This document shows, one piece after another, positions 1-4,756 of a DNA stretch of 5,062 bases. This DNA comes from Pseudomonadota bacterium. Its GTDB lineage: Bacteria > Pseudomonadota > Gammaproteobacteria > Burkholderiales > Casimicrobiaceae. Positions within the stretch are counted from its first letter, which is position 1. Every line of letters begins with the position of its first letter. The DNA is taken from assembly GCA_022709775.1 (NCBI GenBank), contig JAKLIE010000179.1, positions 1 to 5,062 of the forward strand, written 5' to 3'. The notes below the pieces were generated by a model that made no database searches, was not told the DNA's origin, and saw only the letters and a list, made by a program, of their open reading frames with translations. The translations under genes were made by a program, and so were the position numbers.

Positions 1-2
1 AC

Positions 3-485
3 GCCGTCACGGGCATCAGCGGCGCGGGGCGCAAGGCCGCCCTGCCCTACCACTTCCCCGAGATGAACGAGAACTTCCGCCCCTATGGCCTGGGCGGCCA
101 CCGCCACCAGCCCGAGATGGAGCAGGTCCTCAGCGACGTCTCCGGACAGACCGTGGACCTGCTCTTCCAGCCGCACGTCTGCCCCATGGACCGCGGCATG
201 ATGTGCTCGATCTACGCCGACCCCAGGGTCGCCGTGACGGCCGGGCAGCTCCTCAACTGCCTGAAGGCCGCCTACGACCGCGAGCCGTTCGTCCGCGTGC
301 GCGACGCCGCGCCGGCCGTCAAGAACGTCAGCACAACCAACTTCTGCGACGTCTTCGCGACGGTCTACAAGGGCAAGGTCGTCCTCTTCAGCGCCCTGGA
401 CAACCTTGCCAAGGGCGCCAGCGGCCAGGCGGTGCAGAACATGAACCTCATGTTCGGCCTGGAGGAGACGGCGGGATTGGCGTAG
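3..485 (+). CDS. argC: N-acetyl-gamma-glutamyl-phosphate reductase, C-terminal part (5' end outside window)
   Basis: ArgC makes N-acetylglutamate semialdehyde by NADPH-dependent reduction of N-acetylglutamyl phosphate, the third step of arginine synthesis, in the cytoplasm. About 160 residues are visible, roughly the C-terminal half of a ~340-residue enzyme; the frame is open from base 3 and ends at TAG 483-485. Seen: the GHRHQPE segment (bases 96-113) carrying the family's catalytic histidine, the PHVCPMDRGM strand, KNVSTTNFCDV, and the highly conserved tail SALDNLAKGASGQAVQNMN. The active-site cysteine lies upstream of the window. The internal ATG at 63 is not the start, because conserved ArgC sequence (GISGAGRKAALPYHFPE) precedes it in frame. 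argJ follows after 77 bases, an arrangement common in bacteria. Serine codons are mostly AGC, unlike the genes to the right of base 968. Family identification is very secure; the source organism is not. Confidence 0.97.
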   Translation, partial: AVTGISGAGRKAALPYHFPEMNENFRPYGLGGHRHQPEMEQVLSDVSGQTVDLLFQPHVCPMDRGMMCSIYADPRVAVTAGQLLNCLKAAYDREPFVRVRDAAPAVKNVSTTNFCDVFATVYKGKVVLFSALDNLAKGASGQAVQNMNLMFGLEETAGLA

Positions 486-562
486 GCCGGCGGACCGTGG
501 GACCGGATGCTGAGAGAACGGAAGACGTGAGACCGGAAGACCGGAACATAGGAACAGACGAA
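486..562 (+). promoter_or_regulatory. argC-argJ spacer with tandem 8-mer and ribosome binding site for the GTG start
   Basis: The spacer is purine-rich and holds an exact tandem copy of GACCGGAA (531-538 and 539-546), with a related GACCGGA at 501-507. AGGAA at 550-554 sits 8 bases before GTG 563 and is the best Shine-Dalgarno match, so it supports that start for argJ. No promoter hexamers or terminator hairpin stand out, consistent with co-transcription from argC (inference). Confidence 0.5.
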
Positions 563-967
563 GTGGCAGCGATCCGACACATCACACTGCCCGCCGGCTT
601 CGCGGCCGCGGGCGTGAAGGCGGGAATCAAGACCAGCGGCAAGGAAGACGTGGCGATCCTGGCGGCCGACCGCGAGGCCGCCGTCGCCGTCGTCACGACG
701 AGGAACCAGGTCTTCGGCGAGCCGGTGCGGTGGATCCGCACCATCCTGCCGAAGGGCTTCGGCCGGGCGCGGGCGATGGTTGTGAACTCCGGCTGCGCGA
801 ACGTGTGCACGGGCCCGGCCGGCTTCCGCGACGCCAGGGCGATGGCCCGTCAGGTCGCCGGGCTCCTGGGCGCGGCCCCGGAACAGGTGCTCGTCGCCTC
901 GACGGGCATCATCGGGCACCGCCTGCCGATGGAGAAGGTCCGCGCGGGCATCGCGGCGGCGGCGGCA
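563..967 (+). pseudogene. argJ: Glutamate N-acetyltransferase/ornithine acetyltransferase, N-terminal fragment fused in frame to downstream reductase
   Basis: ArgJ moves the acetyl group from N-acetylornithine to glutamate, closing the cyclic arginine pathway. About 135 residues are present. Seen: LPAGFAAAGVKAGIK near the start, the NSGCAN motif (residues 75-80) followed by CTG, and STGIIGHRLPMEKV, where T114-G115 match the family's oxyanion-hole Thr-Gly pair. The GTG at 563 is chosen because the family's N-terminus begins just after it and AGGAA lies 8 bases upstream. The typical enzyme is ~400 residues and cuts itself before a catalytic threonine near residue 180-200 (PNMAT-type motif). This copy stops resembling ArgJ at the alanine run encoded by 953-967, well before that site, so it cannot be an active acetyltransferase as it stands. 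The frame then continues into an aldo/keto reductase. Probably an intact argJ cut by a chimeric join rather than a true pseudogene. Confidence 0.9.
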
Positions 968-1000
968 ATGCCTGCGCGACCCGCCGCGGCGGCGGACGCG
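950..1000. other. Probable chimeric junction in a GCG-triplet region
   Basis: ArgJ similarity ends and aldo/keto reductase sequence begins inside this stretch. It holds GCG GCG GCG GCG GCA at 953-967 and a second copy of the ten-mer GCGGCGGCGG at 986-995. Such a run could be shared by chance between an argJ alanine stretch and the alanine-rich signal peptide of a reductase, giving microhomology for a misjoin. Serine codon choice flips across it: to the left 6 AGC, 2 TCC, 2 TCG; in the reductase 14 TCG and 1 AGC. The gene order to the right also has nothing to do with arginine synthesis. Whether the join arose in assembly, in library preparation or in a living cell cannot be told from the sequence. 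Confidence 0.75.
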
Positions 1001-1822
1001 GCCGGCATACACACGCGCGCCATTCCGACGACCGGCGAGCGCCTCCCTGTCGTCGGGCTGGGCACCTGGATCACGTTCGACGTCGGCGACTCGCCCGCGT
1101 CGCGCTCGACGCTGCTGCCCGTGCTGCGCGACTTCCTCGCTTCGGGCGGGCGCGTGATCGACTCGTCGCCGATGTACGGGTCGTCGGAGGAGGTGATCGG
1201 CGACCTCGCGCGCGAGCTTCGCCGGCCGCCGATGTTCTCGGCGACGAAGATCTGGACGCCCGGGCGCTGGGCCGGCGCACAGCAGGTCGAGCGCTCGCTG
1301 AAGCTCTGGGGCGTCGAGCGCCTCGACCTCGTCCAGGTCCACAACATGCTCGACTGGCGCACGCACCTGCCGACGCTCGCCGCGCTGAAGCGCGAGGGGC
1401 GCATCCGCTACCTCGGCATCACGACCTCGCACGGCCGCCGCCACGACGAGCTCGAGCGCGCAATGCGCGAGGTCGCGTTCGACTTCGTGCAGTTCACCTA
1501 CAGCGCCGCCGACCGCGACGCCGAGGCGCGCCTGCTGCCGCTCGCACGCGACCGGGGCGCGGCGGTGATCGCGAACCGCCCGTTCGACGGTGGCGACCTC
1601 TTCGACCGCGTCCGCGGGCGTGCGCTGCCGTCGTGGGCGGCCGAGATCGACTGCACCAACTGGGCGCAGCTGTTCCTCAAGTTCGTCGTGTCGCATCCGG
1701 CGGTCACCTGCGCGATCCCCGCGACGTCGCAGGCCGCACATCTGCGCGAGAACGTCGGCGCGTTGCGCGGGCGGCTGCCCGACGCGGCGATGCGGAGGCT
1801 GATCGCGCAGGCGGCGGGCTGA
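968..1822 (+). CDS. Aldo/keto reductase, probably missing its native N-terminus
   Basis: An NAD(P)H-dependent oxidoreductase of the aldo/keto reductase superfamily. From ATG 968 it would be 284 residues, but the frame is open back through argJ to GTG 563 (419 residues in all). The barrel begins at TRAIPTTGERLPVVGLGTW. The catalytic tetrad is complete; numbered from the GTG it is D200 and Y205 (VIDSSPMYGSS), K229 (SATKIWTPG) and H260 (VQVHNMLDW). The segment IRYLGITTSH and a C-terminal NWAQLFLKFVVSHPAVTCAIPATS region, which contacts the cofactor in this family, are also present. Related proteobacterial proteins often have a twin-arginine signal peptide before this point. The alanine-rich stretch at bases 953-1002 may be the remains of one, in which case the true start has been lost at the join. 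ATG 968 has no good ribosome binding site. The physiological substrate is unknown. The stop lies 3 bases from the stop of the converging kinase gene. Confidence 0.93.
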   Translation: MPARPAAAADAAGIHTRAIPTTGERLPVVGLGTWITFDVGDSPASRSTLLPVLRDFLASGGRVIDSSPMYGSSEEVIGDLARELRRPPMFSATKIWTPGRWAGAQQVERSLKLWGVERLDLVQVHNMLDWRTHLPTLAALKREGRIRYLGITTSHGRRHDELERAMREVAFDFVQFTYSAADRDAEARLLPLARDRGAAVIANRPFDGGDLFDRVRGRALPSWAAEIDCTNWAQLFLKFVVSHPAVTCAIPATSQAAHLRENVGALRGRLPDAAMRRLIAQAAG

Positions 1823-1825
1823 TCG

Positions 1826-2758
1826 CTAGCCGCGCGCCGTGTACGCCGCGACCTCGGCCCGGGTGGGGCTGCCCGCGCGTCCTCCGCGGCGCGTGCACTT
1901 GATCGCGGCCGCGAGCGTGGCGAACCGCGCCGCCGCCGCGACGTCGCGCCCCTCGGCGATCGCGAGCGTGTAGGCGCCATGGAAGACGTCGCCGGCGCCC
2001 AGCGTGTCGACGGCGTCGATCTCCGGTGCGGGCACGTGCAGCGGGCCGTCGTTCGTGAGCCACCAGGACCCCGCCTCGCCGCAGGTCACCGCGCACGCGT
2101 GCGACGGCGCCTGGGCGCGCATCGCGTGCCATGCCCGCTCCAGGGCCGCGAGTCGTTGCTTCTCGCCTGCGCGTTCCGGCAGCGATGCCCAGCATGCGAG
2201 GCCATGCTCGGAGAACACGACGTGATCGGCGAGGCGCAGCAGCTCGCCGATGACGGAACCTTCCGCGACATCGGCGTCGAGCACGCGGGGCACGCCCGCT
2301 TCGCGCGCCGCGCCGAACAGCGCGCGCGTCCCGGCGGGCCAGCGCACGTCGGCGAGGACGGCGCCCGCCTCCCGCACGTCGTCGAGCGGCAGCCACGTCG
2401 TGTCGTCGGGAACGTCGCCGTGGTGCGAGACGATCAGGCGCTCGCCCTTCGCGTCGACGATGATCGCCGACTGCGACGACCGGCAGCCCGCGAACCGCCG
2501 GAACGCGCGCGCGTCCACGCCGTACGCCGCGAACTCCTGCGCCATCGCCTCGCCCGCCGCGTCCTCGCCCGCGCGGCCCCAGAACGCGACGCGTCCGCCG
2601 AGGCGCGCGATCGCGCACGCGGCGTTCGCGGCCATCCCGCCGCCGACTTCGCGGTAGCCGGTCGCGCGCACCTTCGTCGGCACCGAGGGGATCGCGCCGA
2701 CCGTGTAGACACGGTCGAGCGCGGCATGGCCGAGGCACACGACGTCGACAGGGGTCAG
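1826..2758 (-). CDS. PfkB-family carbohydrate kinase, YihV (sulfofructose kinase)-like
   Basis: A ribokinase-fold sugar kinase that would transfer phosphate from ATP to a sugar hydroxyl in the cytoplasm. From CTG 2758 it is 310 residues, normal for the family. Seen: an N-terminal strand VDVVCLGHAALDRVY with D15 in the usual sugar-contact position, the GGGMAANAACAIARLGG signature (from ~39), and the second signature DTLGAGDVFHGAY with catalytic base D257. Segments SSQSAIIVDAKGER, VLADVRW and KCTRRGGRAGSP resemble what I recall of E. coli YihV, so YihV is the closest named relative I can offer. However, the YihV stretch INYP is VSHHGD here, and no other sulfoquinovose-pathway gene is nearby, so the substrate is left open. 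The start is uncertain: no ATG, GTG or TTG lies in frame in a sensible place. CTG 2758 or ATT 2767 (GGGA 6 bases upstream) fit; GTG 2740 would cut into the first strand. Confidence 0.92.
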   Translation of the reverse strand: MTPVDVVCLGHAALDRVYTVGAIPSVPTKVRATGYREVGGGMAANAACAIARLGGRVAFWGRAGEDAAGEAMAQEFAAYGVDARAFRRFAGCRSSQSAIIVDAKGERLIVSHHGDVPDDTTWLPLDDVREAGAVLADVRWPAGTRALFGAAREAGVPRVLDADVAEGSVIGELLRLADHVVFSEHGLACWASLPERAGEKQRLAALERAWHAMRAQAPSHACAVTCGEAGSWWLTNDGPLHVPAPEIDAVDTLGAGDVFHGAYTLAIAEGRDVAAAARFATLAAAIKCTRRGGRAGSPTRAEVAAYTARG

Positions 2759-2841
2759 CGCCGTAATGTTTCGTCCCGGGAAAGTGGACAGATCGCGACG
2801 GGCAAACGAATACTTGAGCCCCGACCCCTTATCATGACGCC
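2759..2841. promoter_or_regulatory. Divergent promoter region between kinase and GNAT-like gene
   Basis: This 83-base spacer must drive both divergent genes and is less GC-rich than the flanking coding sequence. On the plus strand TATCAT at 2830-2835 is a good -10 match. It would place transcription start at about the ATG at 2842, which has no Shine-Dalgarno sequence, so a leaderless message is possible. TTGAGC at 2814-2819 is too close (10 bases) to pair with it as a -35. No convincing promoter hexamers were found for the kinase strand. Confidence 0.4.
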
Positions 2842-3144
2842 ATGACCGCCCCCCCGCCGATCGAGATCGTCCACAACGCCGACGCGCGCCGATTCGAGGC
2901 GTCGATCGGCGGCGCGCTCGCGCGCTGCGACTACCGGCGCGTCGGCAACGTCCTCCAGATCCATCATACCGAAGTGCCGGCCACGCTCGAAGGGCGCGGA
3001 ATCGCGGGCAAGCTCGTCGCCGCGACGCTGGAGCACGCGAAGGCCCAGGGTCTGAAGGTCGCGCCGTACTGCTCCTACGTGCGCTCGTACATGCGCCGGC
3101 ATCCGGAAACGCAGGCGCTGCTCGCGCCCGGCCAGGCCGTCTGA
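2842..3144 (+). CDS. Small GNAT-like N-acetyltransferase (YjdJ type, Acetyltransf_CG family)
   Basis: A 100-residue protein of the minimal GNAT class that binds acetyl-CoA; the acceptor in cells is not established for this family. Seen: a central strand LQIHHTEVP (38-46), the CoA-pyrophosphate loop EGRGIAGKLV (50-59) matching the (R/Q)xxGxG/A pattern of GNAT proteins, a helix TLEHAKAQGLKV (62-73), and the family-typical PYCSYVRSYMRRHPE (75-89) with C77 in the conserved cysteine position. The length matches the family, which lacks the N-terminal strands and helices of full GNAT enzymes, so it is not truncated. ATG 2842 has no Shine-Dalgarno site; an out-of-frame ATG at 2834 runs only three codons. 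It diverges from the kinase gene and converges on lysR, with no obvious functional link to either. Confidence 0.92.
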   Translation: MTAPPPIEIVHNADARRFEASIGGALARCDYRRVGNVLQIHHTEVPATLEGRGIAGKLVAATLEHAKAQGLKVAPYCSYVRSYMRRHPETQALLAPGQAV

Positions 3145-3153
3145 CCTCCGGAA

Positions 3154-3188
3154 GCTCCGGTGCCGGACACCTTGTCCGACACCGGGGC
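3154..3188. repeat. Long hairpin between converging GNAT-like and lysR genes (REP-like or bidirectional terminator)
   Basis: Bases 3154-3169 pair with 3173-3188 to give a 16-base stem with one C-A mismatch (3163/3179), one T-G wobble (3156/3186) and a 3-base loop. The core is GGTGCCGGACA against TGTCCGACACC. A smaller 5-base hairpin, CCGGA-AGC-TCCGG at 3148-3160, overlaps its left side. No T-run follows on either strand, so it is not a textbook intrinsic terminator, though its position between two converging stops suits ending or insulating transcription. The GGTGTCGGACA-type core also looks like a dispersed intergenic palindrome, which cannot be tested from one copy. Confidence 0.6.
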
Positions 3189-3211
3189 GCCATGGCGGGG
3201 GGCTCGGCGAT

Positions 3212-4102
3212 TCACGCGCCGGCCGCCCGCTCGGCGAGGAAGTCGACGAACGCGCGCACCTTCGCCGACAGGTGGCGGCGCGAGGGATAGGCCGCGTGGA
3301 TCGGCATCGCGGGTGCGGTCCAGTCCTCGAGGATCGGCACGAGCCGGCCGCCGGCGATCTCTGGCGCGACGATGAAGTCGGGCTCGCATGCGATGCCGGC
3401 GCCCTCGGCCGCGAGCGCGACCAGCATGCGGCCGTTGTTCGCGTGGATCGGTCCCGCGACGCGCACCGCACGCTCGCCGCCGTCGGGCGCCGCGAATCGC
3501 CACTGGTTGCGCACCGGCGCGTACTCGTACGTGAGGCACGCGTGGCGCGAGAGGTCCTCGGGCGCGCGCGGCGTGCCGTGGCGCGCGAGATAGCCGGGCG
3601 ACGCGCAGCAGACGAGCGCGGTCGAGCCGATGCGCCGCGCGACGAGGAACTGGCTTCGGATCGCGCCGATGCGCACCGCGAGGTCGAAGCCTTCGTCGAC
3701 CAGGTCGACGGCACGGTCCGAGAGTTCGGCGTCGACGCGCACCTGCGCGTGGCGCGCAACGAAGGCGGCGATGGCCGGCGCCAGCACGCGCACGCCGTAG
3801 GTGATCGGACAGGTGAGCTTCAGCGTGCCGCGCGGCGTCGCGCCGCCCTGGCTCGCGCTCTGCTCGGCCTCCTCGAGGTCGGCGAGCAATTGCACGCAGC
3901 GCTCGTGGAACGTCGTGCCGGCCTCGGTCAGCGAAAGCCGCCGCGTCGTGCGGTTGAGCAGCCGCGCATCGAGGTGCGCCTCCAGTTCGGCGACGTGACG
4001 GGACACGGCCGACACGGACGCGTCGAGACGCTCGGCGGCCCGGGCAAAGCTCCCGGCCTCGACGACGGTGACGAACGCCGTAATTGCCTGCAATCGATCC
4101 AC
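3212..4102 (-). CDS. LysR-family transcriptional regulator (CrgA-like group)
   Basis: A 296-residue DNA-binding regulator of normal LysR length. Residues 1-60 form the winged helix-turn-helix: MDRLQAITAFVTVVEAGSFA opens it, and the recognition region is DASVSAVSRHVAELEAHL, followed by LLNRTTRRLSLTEAG. The linker helix runs to about residue 90 and the two-lobe effector domain begins at PRGTLKLTCPITYG. NNGRMLVALAAEGAGIACEPDFIV and GGRLVPILEDW are typical of the CrgA-like group. The start is GTG 4102; MDRLQAI fits the family consensus and no other start codon is available before the upstream in-frame stop at about 4135. There is no clear Shine-Dalgarno site. It diverges from doxX over a 122-base region containing a LysR-type operator, so doxX, and possibly gst, are the likely targets, along with lysR itself. 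The effector is unknown. Confidence 0.97.
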   Translation of the reverse strand: MDRLQAITAFVTVVEAGSFARAAERLDASVSAVSRHVAELEAHLDARLLNRTTRRLSLTEAGTTFHERCVQLLADLEEAEQSASQGGATPRGTLKLTCPITYGVRVLAPAIAAFVARHAQVRVDAELSDRAVDLVDEGFDLAVRIGAIRSQFLVARRIGSTALVCCASPGYLARHGTPRAPEDLSRHACLTYEYAPVRNQWRFAAPDGGERAVRVAGPIHANNGRMLVALAAEGAGIACEPDFIVAPEIAGGRLVPILEDWTAPAMPIHAAYPSRRHLSAKVRAFVDFLAERAAGA

Positions 4103-4224
4103 TGCGACGATTATTGCATAAAACGCAATAATTTATATTAACTCATCGTCTTTATCCCGAATCCTGCGAGCCGCACAATTCTCTCACCGCGGCAACCGCC
4201 GCCTCGACCGAACAGGGACCCCCC
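4103..4224. promoter_or_regulatory. lysR-doxX divergent control region
   Basis: The stretch 4110-4155 is strikingly AT-rich for this window, as expected of a promoter. For doxX, TATATT at 4134-4139 is a good -10, with TTATTG at 4111-4116 as a weak -35 (17-base spacing) lying within the inverted repeat. AGGGA at 4214-4218 is 6 bases before the doxX ATG and is its ribosome binding site. The predicted doxX leader is about 80 bases, with no obvious internal structure. On the lysR strand, AATAAT (4115-4110) could be a -10 but sits only 7 bases from GTG 4102, so the lysR promoter is unclear. Confidence 0.65.
4110..4132. promoter_or_regulatory. Perfect inverted repeat, probable LysR operator
   Basis: ATTATTGC at 4110-4117 and GCAATAAT at 4125-4132 are exact reverse complements separated by the 7-base spacer ATAAAAC. 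Inside lies a T-N11-A pattern with dyad symmetry, the known general form of LysR-type binding sites. It begins 8 bases upstream of the lysR start codon and overlaps the proposed doxX -35. That placement would let the regulator repress its own gene and act on doxX, which is the classic arrangement for the family. Binding by this LysR protein is an inference from position. Confidence 0.75.
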
Positions 4225-4641
4225 ATGAACGACCGCCGGATCGACCTCGCCGCGCTCACGCTGCGGCTCACGCTGGGCACGATGTTCGTGGCCCACGGCC
4301 TCCTCAAGTACTTCGTCTTCACGCCCGCCGGCACCGTCAAGTTCTTCGAGTCGCTCGGCCTGCCCGGCCCGCTCGCCTACCTGACGATCGCCGCGGAAGT
4401 GCTCGGCGGCATCGCACTCCTCGTCGGCTACCGTACCCGCGCCGTCGCTGCGGCGCTCGTGCCGGTGCTGCTCGGCGCCGCGTGGGCGCACGCCGGGAAC
4501 GGATGGCTCTTCTCGTCGCCGAACGGCGGCTGGGAGTACCCGGTGTTCATGGCGTTCACCGCGATCGCCGCCGCGCTGCTCGGCGACGGCCGCTACGCGA
4601 TCTCCTCCTCGCGGCCCGCTTCCCGGCTGGCGACGGCCTGA
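4225..4641 (+). CDS. DoxX-family inner-membrane protein
   Basis: A 138-residue DoxX family membrane protein. Four hydrophobic segments are visible, at about residues 8-28, 48-68, 73-90 and 105-120. Family hallmarks are the RLTLGTMFVAHGLLK first helix, a glutamate within helix 2 (AAEVLGGIALLVGYRTR), and the loop GNGWLFSSPNGGWEYP before helix 4. The family is named after a subunit of an archaeal quinol oxidase, but most bacterial members have no proven reaction; links to thiol or redox stress have been reported for some. The ATG at 4225 has AGGGA 6 bases upstream. It is divergent from lysR and 111 bases upstream of a same-strand glutathione S-transferase, suggesting a small redox or detoxification unit under LysR control (inference). 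Length is normal and nothing is broken. Confidence 0.96.
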   Translation: MNDRRIDLAALTLRLTLGTMFVAHGLLKYFVFTPAGTVKFFESLGLPGPLAYLTIAAEVLGGIALLVGYRTRAVAAALVPVLLGAAWAHAGNGWLFSSPNGGWEYPVFMAFTAIAAALLGDGRYAISSSRPASRLATA

Positions 4642-4667
4642 CCCGCGCCATCCGATACGCCGATACT
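4638..4667 (+). promoter_or_regulatory. Possible weak sigma-70-type promoter for gst
   Basis: CTGACC at 4638-4643 and GATACT at 4662-4667 each match four of six consensus bases, with 18-base spacing. The -35 overlaps the doxX stop codon. If used, the gst leader would be roughly 78 bases long and would start very close to the ATG of the short frame at 4676. In such a GC-rich genome this match could also be chance. Confidence 0.3.
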
Positions 4668-4675
4668 GTCGACCG

Positions 4676-4756
4676 ATGCCCGAAGGCACCCCGTGCAAGG
4701 AGCCGCGCAGCGGCAGGCCCGGGGGAAGCCCACCCACCACCATGGAGACACGATGA
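4676..4756 (+). CDS. Possible 26-codon leader frame overlapping the gst start
   Basis: ATG 4676 opens a 26-residue frame beginning MPEGTPCKEPRSGRPGGSPP. Its TGA stop (4754-4756) overlaps the gst ATG (4753-4755) in an ATGA arrangement, the usual geometry of translational coupling. The frame has an internal ATG at 4742, and the gst ribosome binding site GGAG lies within it. No Shine-Dalgarno site precedes ATG 4676, but the proposed promoter would place transcription start at about this position. The peptide resembles nothing I recognise and is proline/glycine-rich. It may be only a chance open frame. Confidence 0.2.
   Translation: MPEGTPCKEPRSGRPGGSPPTTMETR

Noticed and set aside
953..995. Trinucleotide (GCG) repeat as a functional element
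   Set aside because: Only four or five triplets encoding alanines; relevant as possible microhomology, not as a repeat element.
365..1741. 458-codon minus-strand open frame antisense to argC/argJ/reductase
   Set aside because: Arginine- and alanine-rich translation without recognisable motifs, opposite well-supported genes; long spurious frames are expected at this GC content.
563..1822. A novel bifunctional ArgJ-aldo/keto reductase enzyme
   Set aside because: ArgJ is cut before its catalytic threonine, the join sits in a low-complexity GCG run with no linker domain, and codon choice flips there. A chimeric join is simpler.
1826..2767. Part of a sulfoquinovose catabolic cluster
   Set aside because: Only a YihV-like kinase is present; none of the neighbours fits that pathway and a key segment differs from YihV.
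1979..2845. 288-codon plus-strand open frame opposite the kinase
   Set aside because: No family motifs, and it mirrors the codon pattern of the PfkB gene, whose signatures are clear on the other strand.
3154..3188. Standard rho-independent terminator
   Set aside because: The stem is strong but neither strand has the T-run that should follow.
2759..3193. N-terminal extension of the kinase frame to 3193
   Set aside because: The added 145 residues are mostly antisense to the GNAT-like gene, arginine/serine-rich and absent from PfkB kinases, whose first strand begins near 2750.
3272..4141. 289-codon plus-strand open frame opposite lysR
   Set aside because: Shadow of the LysR gene; no domain features of its own.
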